A stretch of DNA of 64,000 nt from Psychrobacillus sp. FSL K6-2836 (GTDB taxonomy: Bacteria; Bacillota; Bacilli; Bacillales_A; Planococcaceae): positions 2,914,001 to 2,978,000 of the forward strand of contig NZ_JBBOOM010000001.1 of the NCBI RefSeq assembly GCF_038003085.1, in the 5' to 3' direction. Of the stretch, positions 32,786-41,310 are shown piece after piece. Both the position numbers and the translations under genes were made by a program. The first letter of the stretch is position 1. Every line of letters begins with the position of its first letter. The notes below the pieces were generated by a model. That model was not told where the DNA came from, searched no databases, and was given only the letters and a program-made list of their open reading frames with translations.

Positions 32786-34306
32786 ATGAGTGATTATATT
32801 TTAGAGATGAATAAAATTTCTAAAGAATTCCCAGGAGTCAAGGCCCTCTCAAATGTGAATTTCAAAGTGAGAAAAGGTGAGATTCATTGTTTGGTTGGAG
32901 AAAACGGTGCAGGAAAATCGACTCTGATGAAAGTGCTGAGTGGAGTGTACCCATATGGAACTTACGATGGGGATATTGTATTTGAAGGAAAAGTTCAACA
33001 GTTCAATGAAATAACAGATAGTGTCAAAGTTGGTATTGGAATTATTTATCAAGAGCTAGCACTATTTCCAGATTTGACTGTGTATGAAAATATATTTGCT
33101 GGAAACGAACTTAAAAAAGGTCCCTTCGTAGATTGGAACAAAACGATAGTTCAAGCAACCGGTTTGTTGGAAAAAGTAAAGTTAAAAGTGACTCCAGAAA
33201 CATTGATCAAGGAATTAGGTGTAGGGAAACAACAGCTAGTTGAAATTGCCAAAGCTCTAAGTAAGGATGTTAACTTGCTTATATTAGATGAACCAACTGC
33301 CGCACTTAATGAGGATGACAGTGAAAATTTATTGGTACTTTTAAAGGAACTGAAAAACCAAGGAATTAGCTGCATTATGATTTCTCATAAGCTAAAGGAA
33401 GTCATCTCCATTGCAGATAAAGTAACAGTATTACGTGATGGACAGACGATTTGTACTCTAGACGCGAGTAGCGGTGAAGTATCTGAAAATGTCATTATAA
33501 AAAATATGGTAGGCCGCGACATAGAAGATATTTATCCAAAGCGTCTGGACAAGAAAATCGGTGAAACGATTCTAGAATTATCTGATTGGACTGCTTATGA
33601 TTCCCAACTCGGTCGGAATGTCGTAAAAAACGTTCAGCTTGAGGTGAAAAAAGGCGAGATCATTGGAATTGCAGGACTTATGGGATCAGGTCGTACAGAA
33701 CTTGCACTCAGCATTTTTGGTAACCCTAAAAACTATAAGCTACAGGGCAACATGAAAATGTTTGGGGAAACAAAAGAACTAAAGCATACAAGTGAAGCTA
33801 TTAAAGCTGGTATTGCCTATGTGACCGAGGATCGTAAGGGAGACGGCTTATTCCTATTACAGGATATTAAGAGTAATGTTTCTGCAGCGCATCTAAAAGG
33901 AATCTCCACAAAGGGAATACTAAATTTAAACGAAGAAGTGAAGATAGGAACTGAATATAAGGATTCGCTTTATATTAAAGCAAGCTCACTTGAACAGATT
34001 GTTGGGAAACTCAGTGGTGGAAACCAACAAAAAGTATCACTTGGTAAATGGTTGTTTACTGGACCTAAGATTTTGATATTGGATGAACCGACAAGAGGAA
34101 TCGATGTAGGAGCGAAGTTTGAGATTTATACAATAATGAACGAACTGATCAGCGAAGGAATGAGTATTATTATGATTTCCTCAGAACTAGGTGAAGTACT
34201 AGGGATGAGTGATCGAATATATGTCATGGCAGAAGGCTCCGTTAAAGGCGAGCTAACGATGGAAGAAGCGACACAAGAAACGATAATGGAACTTGCGACG
34301 CAATAA
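32786..34306 (+). CDS. Sugar ABC transporter ATP-binding protein (MmsA/XylG-like)
   Basis: 506 residues from ATG 32786, which follows AAGGGGAGG; the longer frame from 32723 has no site. It carries two ATPase domains. The first has Walker A GENGAGKSTL, signature ELGVGKQQL and Walker B LLILDEPTAALNE. The degenerate second has GLMGSGRTEL, LSGGNQQKV and LILDEPTRGIDVG. This duplicated layout is typical of CUT2-type monosaccharide importers. Confidence 0.94.
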   Translation: MSDYILEMNKISKEFPGVKALSNVNFKVRKGEIHCLVGENGAGKSTLMKVLSGVYPYGTYDGDIVFEGKVQQFNEITDSVKVGIGIIYQELALFPDLTVYENIFAGNELKKGPFVDWNKTIVQATGLLEKVKLKVTPETLIKELGVGKQQLVEIAKALSKDVNLLILDEPTAALNEDDSENLLVLLKELKNQGISCIMISHKLKEVISIADKVTVLRDGQTICTLDASSGEVSENVIIKNMVGRDIEDIYPKRLDKKIGETILELSDWTAYDSQLGRNVVKNVQLEVKKGEIIGIAGLMGSGRTELALSIFGNPKNYKLQGNMKMFGETKELKHTSEAIKAGIAYVTEDRKGDGLFLLQDIKSNVSAAHLKGISTKGILNLNEEVKIGTEYKDSLYIKASSLEQIVGKLSGGNQQKVSLGKWLFTGPKILILDEPTRGIDVGAKFEIYTIMNELISEGMSIIMISSELGEVLGMSDRIYVMAEGSVKGELTMEEATQETIMELATQ

Positions 34307-34319
34307 AAGGGGGATAACG

Positions 34320-35495
34320 ATGAACTTTTTTAAGGAAGCTAAAGCGCTCGTCAAAGCCAACATTCGAGATTATGGAATGTATATTGCGTTAATAGTGATT
34401 ATGTTAACGTTTACGATTATGACGAACGGATTATTTATGTCTTCACGAAACATTAGTAATTTATTGGATTCAGCTGGCTATATCGCTGTATTGGCAGTAG
34501 GGATGACGCTAGTGATTGTCATTCGTCACATAGATTTGTCAGTTGGGTTTTTAGCAGGATTTTTAGGTGCCATTGCTGCGATATTTTTAACACAAATGGG
34601 AGTATCAGTATGGATTACTATCCCAGTTATTTTAATCCTTGGAGCACTGATTGGATTGGTTAATGGTGTATTAGTAGCGAAAATTGGAATACCATCCTTT
34701 GTAGCAACACTTGCAGGAATGCTGATTTTCCGTGGGGCTTTGCTTCAGGTTACGGAAAAGACAGGAACTATTATTATTAAAGACGATCAGTTTAATGCGA
34801 TTGGGAACGGATTTATCCCATCTATTATGCAAATAAATGGCTTACATCTTTTAACATTATTAGTAGGTTTAATAGGGATTCTTTTGTTTGTTTACAATGA
34901 AATTTCAAATAGACGTAACAAAATGACCTATGGTTTCGAGGTTATGTCTAGTGGATTATTCAGTGCAAAGCTTGTATTAATATCCGCAATTATTGGATAT
35001 ATTACATGGATTTTAGCAGGGTATAACGGTTTGTCTTGGACAGTAATCATTATGATTATAGTAGTAATTATCTATCACTTCTTATCGTCGAAAACTGTAC
35101 TTGGTCGCCATATTTATGCAGTCGGGAGTAATCCAGAAGCTGCTCATTTAAGCGGTATCAATGTACAAAAGATTACATATATCGTATTTGGGTCGATGGG
35201 AATGCTCGCTGCATTATCTGGGATTCTATTTACTTCTAGGCTTCAATCAGCAACGACTACAGCAGGAACACTATTCGAGCTAGATGCAATCGCTGCAGCA
35301 TATGTTGGAGGGGTATCTTCTGCTGGTGGTGTCGGTAAAGTAACAGGTGCTATTATTGGTGCCATTGTTATGGCTTCCTTATCGAGTGGGATGAACTTAC
35401 TTGGTGTTGGTATTTCGTATCAGTACATGATTCGTGGAGGCGTTTTAGCTGGAGCGGTAATCTTTGATGTGATGACACGTAAGCAACGAGCTTAA
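34320..35495 (+). CDS. Sugar ABC transporter permease (MmsB/XylH-like)
   Basis: 391 residues from ATG 34320, following AAAGGGGG. It has eight to ten membrane helices with the BPD_transp_2 signatures RHIDLSVGFLAGFLGA, AKIGIPSFVATLAGM, YAVGSNPEAAHLSGI and DAIAAAYVGGVSSAGG. It completes the F-G-H set of the importer. Confidence 0.94.
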   Translation: MNFFKEAKALVKANIRDYGMYIALIVIMLTFTIMTNGLFMSSRNISNLLDSAGYIAVLAVGMTLVIVIRHIDLSVGFLAGFLGAIAAIFLTQMGVSVWITIPVILILGALIGLVNGVLVAKIGIPSFVATLAGMLIFRGALLQVTEKTGTIIIKDDQFNAIGNGFIPSIMQINGLHLLTLLVGLIGILLFVYNEISNRRNKMTYGFEVMSSGLFSAKLVLISAIIGYITWILAGYNGLSWTVIIMIIVVIIYHFLSSKTVLGRHIYAVGSNPEAAHLSGINVQKITYIVFGSMGMLAALSGILFTSRLQSATTTAGTLFELDAIAAAYVGGVSSAGGVGKVTGAIIGAIVMASLSSGMNLLGVGISYQYMIRGGVLAGAVIFDVMTRKQRA

Positions 35496-35514
35496 TACAA
35501 TAAGTGATGATTTG

Positions 35515-35545
35515 TGGCACCCTTTCTGTTATAGGGGTGCCTCGT
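35515..35545 (+). terminator. Stem-loop after the sugar permease
   Basis: GGCACCC / GGGTGCC with a 12-nt loop. The T tract is poor, so it may be a processing or partial terminator that lowers but does not abolish read-through. Confidence 0.5.
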
Positions 35546-35744
35546 GTTATTCATATGATAATGTTTTTCTAAAAAGATAATAGGGCGATTACTTGCTCAT
35601 TAGTATAGCATACATGCATACAACCTCTATTTACTTGCGCCACAGGTGAAAATACTTGCGGAATGGACAATTTTTTACCAAAAATAAACAGGGCATCTAA
35701 TAATAAGAGGATATTCACCGTTAAAACATGCCGAAAAAATAGGA

Positions 35745-35772
35745 TTGTCAATTTAATTCCGGGTGTTAATAT
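35745..35772 (+). promoter_or_regulatory. Candidate promoter of the sugar-sensing trio
   Basis: TTGTCA, 16 bases, TAATAT lies 34 bases upstream of the binding-protein gene. Confidence 0.45.
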
Positions 35773-35805
35773 GGAAGAAACAAGTATATGGAAAGGGGAA
35801 GGTAA

Positions 35806-36786
35806 ATGCGGAAAAAAATTGTTCTTCTACTTGGTGCACTCATCATTGTTTTCAGTTATTTCACGATTATATCTGCAACAAAGGCTTTTCGATCCACAAG
35901 TGAATTACCTGCACCCCTTTCCAAGTTGGAGGATTCTGTTCGTATCGTACTAATCACGCAAGAGTTAGATACACCCTTTTGGAATAAGGTCGGACAAGGG
36001 GCCAAGGAGCAGGCTAAGAAAGAAAACGTTGAGCTGGAAGTGTGGGGAAGCTATGGAAATGACCAGGACGATTTTTTAAAAAAGATGGAGATTGCCATTC
36101 ATTCCAAAGTGGATGGGATCATCGTTCAGGGGCTAGATACCGAGGAATTTAAAGAGCTGTCAAAAATTAAAGCAGCCTTTTATGGAATTCCTGTCATCAC
36201 AGTTGCTAATGACGTTCCAGTGGAAGAAAGTTTGCGTAAAACATACGTCGGTTCGGATCAGTTCTGGGCAGGAAAGATGGTTGCCCATCAGCTCATTAAA
36301 GAAATGGGAACATCTGGGGAAGTCATAATTCTTGGGGATGAAGTGCAAGCATATTATCAAAAAGAACGTTTAGCAGGAATACAGGATGCTCTCGAAGGAT
36401 ATCCAGAGATTAACATAATCATTCGAGGAACAGAGGATACAAATGAACGAGTGATTTCGACAACCCAACAACTGATGAACGAAGCACCTAGAGCTACTGC
36501 GTTTATCGCGATCAATGCGAAATATGCAGGACCTATGATTCAGGAAATAGGAAGACGAACACAGGTGGAGCCATACCATATTTATACGTTTGATGATGGA
36601 GTTGAATCGACTACCCTTTTAGAGCAGGGAAAGCTAGATGGTATTTTAGAGCAAAAGCCTAAAGAAATGGGCAAGGAAAGTGTAAAGTGGCTCATGGAAT
36701 GGATTACAGGTAAGACGGTTCCGCTCGATTCCGATGGGTATTTGACGGAAACACATATGCTCGTACCGGATGGTGATACCCCATGA
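35806..36786 (+). CDS. Sugar-binding sensor protein associated with a two-component system
   Basis: 326 residues. An N-terminal membrane segment (LLLGALIIVFSYFTII) without lipobox Cys suggests an anchored extracytoplasmic protein. The binding-protein type 1 domain contains VRIVLITQELDTPFWNKVGQGAKEQA, GIIVQGLDTEEF and YVGSDQFWAG. The stop overlaps the kinase start (ATGA). By analogy with known binding-protein-dependent two-component systems it should present the sugar to the kinase rather than to the transporter. Confidence 0.85.
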   Translation: MRKKIVLLLGALIIVFSYFTIISATKAFRSTSELPAPLSKLEDSVRIVLITQELDTPFWNKVGQGAKEQAKKENVELEVWGSYGNDQDDFLKKMEIAIHSKVDGIIVQGLDTEEFKELSKIKAAFYGIPVITVANDVPVEESLRKTYVGSDQFWAGKMVAHQLIKEMGTSGEVIILGDEVQAYYQKERLAGIQDALEGYPEINIIIRGTEDTNERVISTTQQLMNEAPRATAFIAINAKYAGPMIQEIGRRTQVEPYHIYTFDDGVESTTLLEQGKLDGILEQKPKEMGKESVKWLMEWITGKTVPLDSDGYLTETHMLVPDGDTP

Positions 36787-38246
36787 CAACCATTCAACGA
36801 AAGATTTGGCTGCTCGTTTCCGTTATGCTACTCTCCATGGGAATTATTTGGATGATGCTAACATATTACAATCAGCAAACCCAGGAACAAACGAATACCA
36901 TTCTACAGCGCTATTTACGCATGAATGAAGTAACTATTGCTAGTCAAAAAATAATAACCGACTTAAATAACTACTTGCTGGACCCTTCAGAAGTGCATAA
37001 AACACAAATAAAAAAAAGCATTAAAACTATAGAGGAAGTTCAACATGATGTAGCAAAGCTTCGCAATGAAGAGAATGCATTTTCTGTTACGAATTATATA
37101 CATTTAATCGATAGTTTAGTGGAGACGGCAAATCGTTCTATACTATTTTCAGAGGAGCAGGAGTTAGAAGGTTCTACGAATGAATTCAATGAAGCGAATC
37201 GCATTTCACTGTACATATCTGAAATGACATTAACTATTTTAGATCGGGATTTAAAGACTTATAATCTTTTCTACCGAGAAATCATCGATCAGTCAGAGGA
37301 ATTAAAAAAGCTAGGAATTTGGATACTTCTACTAGTAACAGTTGTATTACTTTTGGCTACCTATTGGTTCTCGCTAAGTATTACAAAACCTGTTCATCAG
37401 CTAACGAAGGCAGCAAATGAGTTAGCACGGGGACGTTTCAATCAAAAAATAATAGTGGAATCTAACGATGAAATTGCATTCTTAGCTCAAACGTTTGATG
37501 AAATGCGTATTAATATTAATGACTTGATATTGGAGATTCAGCAAAAGGCACAGCTTGAGCATGAGTTGCAGCAGAGTAAGTTGCTGCTGAAGGAGAGTCA
37601 GTTAAGAAGTCTACAGAGTCAGATTAATCCTCATTTTCTATTTAACACATTGAATACTTTGTCCAAGAAGGCATATTTGGACGGGGCAGAAGAAACGAGC
37701 GACCTGTTAGTTAGTGTAGCCGGGTTATTGCGGTATAACCTAAAGCGAATAGATCGATCAGTTACTTTATATGAGGAAGTACTTGTGCTCAATCAATATA
37801 TGGAAATACAAAAAGCACGTTTTACGGACCGATTACATTTCCAGGCAACTATCGATGAATCATGCTTGCATGTCAATATCCCTGGTCTTACACTTCAGCC
37901 TATTATTGAAAACGCTGTCATCCATGCGATCGAACCAGAAGAGAATGGTGGTTCTATTTCTTTTAGAATTTTAAGAGATGGCTCATGGATTATTATTGAA
38001 ATAGAGGATAGCGGAAAAGGAATATCGAAGGAAAAAATAGATCAGCTACTTGAAGGACAAATCGATGCAAATGAAGGGCATTCCACTGGCATTGGTTTTC
38101 AAAATGTAGTAAAAAGGCTCCATCTATTTTACGGTGTGGAAAATTTAGTATCCATTGAAAGTAAAAAAGGCATTGGAACAAAGGTAATCATACAAATCCC
38201 AGAAACTAGGGAGGAGGTAAGTGATGAAACTTTTAATCGTGGATGA
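36783..38246 (+). CDS. LytS/YesM-type sensor histidine kinase
   Basis: 487 residues. Two membrane helices (about 8-27 and 178-198) flank an extracytoplasmic domain; HAMP covers about 198-252. The His_kinase motif is LQSQINPHFLFNTLNTL with His284. The HATPase boxes are LQPIIENAVIHAIE, DSGKGI and STGIGFQNV. It overlaps both neighbours, so the trio is translationally coupled. Confidence 0.93.
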   Translation: MTTIQRKIWLLVSVMLLSMGIIWMMLTYYNQQTQEQTNTILQRYLRMNEVTIASQKIITDLNNYLLDPSEVHKTQIKKSIKTIEEVQHDVAKLRNEENAFSVTNYIHLIDSLVETANRSILFSEEQELEGSTNEFNEANRISLYISEMTLTILDRDLKTYNLFYREIIDQSEELKKLGIWILLLVTVVLLLATYWFSLSITKPVHQLTKAANELARGRFNQKIIVESNDEIAFLAQTFDEMRININDLILEIQQKAQLEHELQQSKLLLKESQLRSLQSQINPHFLFNTLNTLSKKAYLDGAEETSDLLVSVAGLLRYNLKRIDRSVTLYEEVLVLNQYMEIQKARFTDRLHFQATIDESCLHVNIPGLTLQPIIENAVIHAIEPEENGGSISFRILRDGSWIIIEIEDSGKGISKEKIDQLLEGQIDANEGHSTGIGFQNVVKRLHLFYGVENLVSIESKKGIGTKVIIQIPETREEVSDETFNRG

Positions 38247-39768
38247 CGAACCAATTGAGCGAGCAGGAATGGAAGCCATCCTACAAAAGGCATTTCCAGA
38301 CCTTTTAATTGCACAGGCTAAAAATGGAAAGGTGGCAATCGAACTAACTGACAGTTTTCAGCCTGATTTGGTTTTAATGGACATCATGATGCCAGGCATG
38401 ACTGGGCTAGAAGCCATTGAAACAATTCAGGTTTCTCATCCTACTATCAAATTTGTGATGGTAACTGCTTTTGATATGTTTGATTATGCAAGACAGGCTA
38501 TCAAGCTTGGTGTGAAGGATTACGTATTGAAGCCAAGTAAAGCTAGCGAAATAGTTTTAACTGTTGGAAAAGTACTGGATGAGTGTCAGAAGGAGCAGAT
38601 GGCAACTAGTAATACCAATAGGCAAATCGAGAAGTGGGAGCAGGCATTTACCTTGGTGGAAACAGATATTGTCACCCAATTATTATTTGACCACGTACAT
38701 GAGGTTCATATTGATATGCTCGTAGAAATGCTTGATACTCGCTCTACACTTGAAAAGTTTGTTGTAGTAGTTGTATTACCAGAAGGAGCACTCAATTATT
38801 ATTTGCCAATAAAAAAAAGGGTTCGGGAAACTGGGGACGCTTGGGTAGGAGCTTTAAGCGGGAGGCAGCTCCCTCTAATTATTTTCCGAGATTCCAAGAG
38901 GAGCTTTCGTTCCCAAGCGATAGCTTTAGCTAAAGCCATTTTGTCTTTAGATAAGGAACGGCACGGAAAAGATTGGTTTTTGGGAATCGGTCAGGTGTGT
39001 CAAACACTGGATGACATTCGACAGTCTTACCAAGAGGCACTTATTGCAACTATGGATACAACTCTAGCGGTTAAATACCGGTTTTATGTGGATGTTCCAG
39101 CGCTTACTTTAGAAACAGATAATCAGATTATTAAGCAACAACAGAAAGATTTCTTTGACCATATTCGACTTGGAGACTGGATGGCTATTCGTACCAATTT
39201 GTTGGATATAATTCAGCAGTACGAAAATGTTGGGAATTCATTAATCTATACGCAGCAGCGAATACTGGAGCTACTTTGGGTGACAAATCGTGTGATGGAT
39301 GAAATGGGAATGAAAGCAAGTACATTATTTTTCTCCTTCCAAGCAAATGATTATCGACAGCTACGGACAGAGACATTATTATTGTTGGAACAGTTGAATT
39401 TTGAATATAATGCACATTATGATCAAATAGAAGCAGATAAAATCCACCAAATCCAACAGTATATTCTAGAACATTCGCATGAAGATATTTCTCTAGATAC
39501 GCTAGCACATCGAGTGAAATTAAGCCCGATTTATATTAGTAAAATGTTCAAAGAAAAGCTGGGGGTTAACTATATAGATTATCTAACGGAGTGTCGTATA
39601 GATAAAGCAAAGAAATTATTGAATGACTCAGAAAAAAGCTTAAAGGAAATTACCTTTGAGATTGGCTACCATGAACCAAATTATTTTAGTAAGGTATTTA
39701 AGAAAATGTGTGGGGTGTCTCCGAAGGAATATAGAAAAACATTATGGAGCAAAAAAGCTGAAGTGTAG
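38224..39768 (+). CDS. YesN-type response regulator with AraC DNA-binding domain
   Basis: 514 residues from ATG 38224, following GAGGAGG; the gene overlaps the kinase by 23 bases. The receiver has Asp53 in LVLMDIMMPGM and the switch region YVLKPSKASE. A long central region is followed by an AraC/XylS pair of HTHs: DISLDTLAHRVKLSPIYISKMFKEKLG and LKEITFEIGYHEPNYFSKVFKK. It probably activates the transporter operon and perhaps the next binding protein. Confidence 0.93.
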   Translation: MKLLIVDDEPIERAGMEAILQKAFPDLLIAQAKNGKVAIELTDSFQPDLVLMDIMMPGMTGLEAIETIQVSHPTIKFVMVTAFDMFDYARQAIKLGVKDYVLKPSKASEIVLTVGKVLDECQKEQMATSNTNRQIEKWEQAFTLVETDIVTQLLFDHVHEVHIDMLVEMLDTRSTLEKFVVVVVLPEGALNYYLPIKKRVRETGDAWVGALSGRQLPLIIFRDSKRSFRSQAIALAKAILSLDKERHGKDWFLGIGQVCQTLDDIRQSYQEALIATMDTTLAVKYRFYVDVPALTLETDNQIIKQQQKDFFDHIRLGDWMAIRTNLLDIIQQYENVGNSLIYTQQRILELLWVTNRVMDEMGMKASTLFFSFQANDYRQLRTETLLLLEQLNFEYNAHYDQIEADKIHQIQQYILEHSHEDISLDTLAHRVKLSPIYISKMFKEKLGVNYIDYLTECRIDKAKKLLNDSEKSLKEITFEIGYHEPNYFSKVFKKMCGVSPKEYRKTLWSKKAEV

Positions 39769-39780
39769 AGGGGGAGTCAG

Positions 39781-40842
39781 ATGAAAAATAAAATATTTTC
39801 TGTAAGCCTTTTAGGAGTAATTATGCTTCTTTTTGGCTGTACGGATACCTCTATACCTAAAACGCTTGAACCCGAAGTTAGCCCAGTCATGAAAGACGAT
39901 GCCCCAGTAAGGATTGGTTTTTCGATGGATACATTACTAGAAGAACGGTGGTTAAAAGACCGTGATTTGTTTAAAGAAGCTATAGAAGACCTTGGAGCAG
40001 AGGTAGAAATTGTTGCTGCAAATGGGGACGATGCGTTACAAATATCGCAAGCAGAGACACTCATCCAAAGCGGCATTGATCTTTTGGTAATCGTTCCTCA
40101 TAATGCTGCGGCTACAGCGGCAATTGTCCATAAAGCACATCTAGCAGGAATTCAAGTAATTGCCTATGATCGTCTCGTCAAAAATGCAGAGCTGGATATG
40201 TACGTATCCTTTGATAATGAGCAAGTTGGCAAAATGCAGGCAGAGGCTATGACAGCACTTGTCCCAAAGGGGAACTATGTCTTTATAGGAGGAGCCATTA
40301 CAGACAACAACGCCCATCTATTGAAAGAGGGCGTATTCAAGGTGTTACAACCGTATATTGAGCGAGGAGATATCCATGTTGTCTATGACCAGTGGACGAA
40401 AGATTGGACTCCTGTAAATGCACAGACCAATATGGAGCAAGCTATTCGTACCACGAATGGAGAGATTGACGCAGTAATTGCCGCGAATGATGCCACAGCA
40501 GGTGGTGCCATTCAAGCACTGGAAGACCATGGCTTAGCTAGTCAGATACCAGTAGCAGGACAAGACGCCGACCTAGCGGGTGTCCAACGAATTGTAGCAG
40601 GAACACAAACAATGACTGTCTATAAGCCTATTCATATGCTTACCCAAAAGGTAGCTGAAATAGCAGTCGCTATGGCAAAGGGGGAAACCGTAACAGCCAA
40701 CCAACAAGTCAATAATGGTAAGAAGGAAGTGCCATCGGTGTTGCTACCTCCAATTGCCGTAAATACAGACAATCTAGAAAGCACCGTTATTGAGGATGGG
40801 TTTCATGCAGCAGAAGAGGTTTATGGAAAAGGTAAAGAATAA
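39781..40842 (+). CDS. Second ChvE/XylF-like sugar-binding lipoprotein
   Basis: 353 residues with GGGGG upstream. The signal peptide ends at a lipobox (MLLFGC). The fold and motifs parallel the protein at 31599: VRIGFSMDTLLEERWLKDRD, LLVIVPHNAAATAAIVHKA, VIAYDRLVKNAELDMYVSF and VAGQDADLAGVQRIV. It is the last gene of the sensing operon, 12 bases after the regulator. It may feed the same ABC transporter with a different sugar. Confidence 0.9.
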   Translation: MKNKIFSVSLLGVIMLLFGCTDTSIPKTLEPEVSPVMKDDAPVRIGFSMDTLLEERWLKDRDLFKEAIEDLGAEVEIVAANGDDALQISQAETLIQSGIDLLVIVPHNAAATAAIVHKAHLAGIQVIAYDRLVKNAELDMYVSFDNEQVGKMQAEAMTALVPKGNYVFIGGAITDNNAHLLKEGVFKVLQPYIERGDIHVVYDQWTKDWTPVNAQTNMEQAIRTTNGEIDAVIAANDATAGGAIQALEDHGLASQIPVAGQDADLAGVQRIVAGTQTMTVYKPIHMLTQKVAEIAVAMAKGETVTANQQVNNGKKEVPSVLLPPIAVNTDNLESTVIEDGFHAAEEVYGKGKE

Positions 40843-40894
40843 AAGATCGGGGTACGAGTTCCACGCACACAACGTTTTCAAGCACAATAACTGA

Positions 40895-40923
40895 TTGACT
40901 CTCATTTTAAATGATGCTATAGT
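40895..40923 (+). promoter_or_regulatory. Promoter of the attenuated MutS2-like gene
   Basis: TTGACT (40895-40900), 17 bases, TATAGT (40918-40923) is near-consensus for the housekeeping sigma factor. It implies a start near 40930 and a leader of about 380 nt before the MutS2-like gene. Confidence 0.8.
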
Positions 40924-40954
40924 GTAAATATTCTAATAAAAGGTGTGGTGAAGT

Positions 40955-40978
40955 ATGTCTGAAGTAGGTATGAGCTAA
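40955..40978 (+). CDS. Putative leader peptide MSEVGMS
   Basis: Seven codons plus stop, with AAAGGTGTGGTG just upstream. The coding bases GTAGGTAT (40964-40971) can pair with ATACCTAC (41066-41073), so a ribosome stalled or delayed on the leader would change downstream folding. The architecture resembles antibiotic-responsive leaders of resistance genes; expression is inferred. Confidence 0.6.
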   Translation: MSEVGMS

Positions 40979-41216
40979 TTTTCATTAGTTTAATAAGGTG
41001 TTTAAAAACCTGGTGATAAACCAGCTTGTTTAGTACGCCTTGTTCTACATTGTTTTTCAATGTGGATACCTACCTGAAGACTGCTTCCGCATCCCTTGTT
41101 CGTTTAACATGATGTATGTTAGAACGAAGAGCGTGGTGGGATTTGTCCTGCTGCGCTCATTTTTCTTGGCCTCTTTTTGTGAACGATTTGTATGCTTTGT
41201 CTAATATACTTGGCAG
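40979..41216 (+). promoter_or_regulatory. Structured leader with successive hairpins
   Basis: Hairpins visible in order: AAGGTGTTTAAA with a nested CTGG/CCAG and closing CGCCTT (about 40987-41042); CTACATTG/CAATGTGG (41045-41065); TTCGTTTAACAT/ATGTTAGAACGAA, extended by ATCCC/GGGAT (about 41090-41140); GAGCG/CGCTC followed by ATTTTTC (about 41129-41166). Several are mutually exclusive with the leader-peptide pairing, as in attenuators. Confidence 0.6.
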
Positions 41217-41287
41217 ATGCCCGCAGGAGCTTTCTATCCATTTTTTGAAATGGAGTGGTAGGAGGATTTTTTGCGGGCATTTTTTTA
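41217..41287 (+). terminator. Attenuator terminator before the MutS2-like gene
   Basis: ATGCCCGCA (41217-41225) pairs with TGCGGGCAT (41272-41280), with an inner TCCATTTTTTGAAATGGA hairpin, and is followed by seven T. It ends about 10 bases before the GGAGG of the gene, so the gene can be expressed only if this terminator is bypassed. Confidence 0.85.
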
Positions 41288-41310
41288 TTATTTTAAGTGG
41301 AGGTAAGAAA

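Noticed and set aside
41116-41310. Upstream extension of the MutS2-like frame
   Set aside because: The extension runs through the terminator hairpin and is not MutS2-like; ATG 41311 has GTGGAGG and the family N-terminus.
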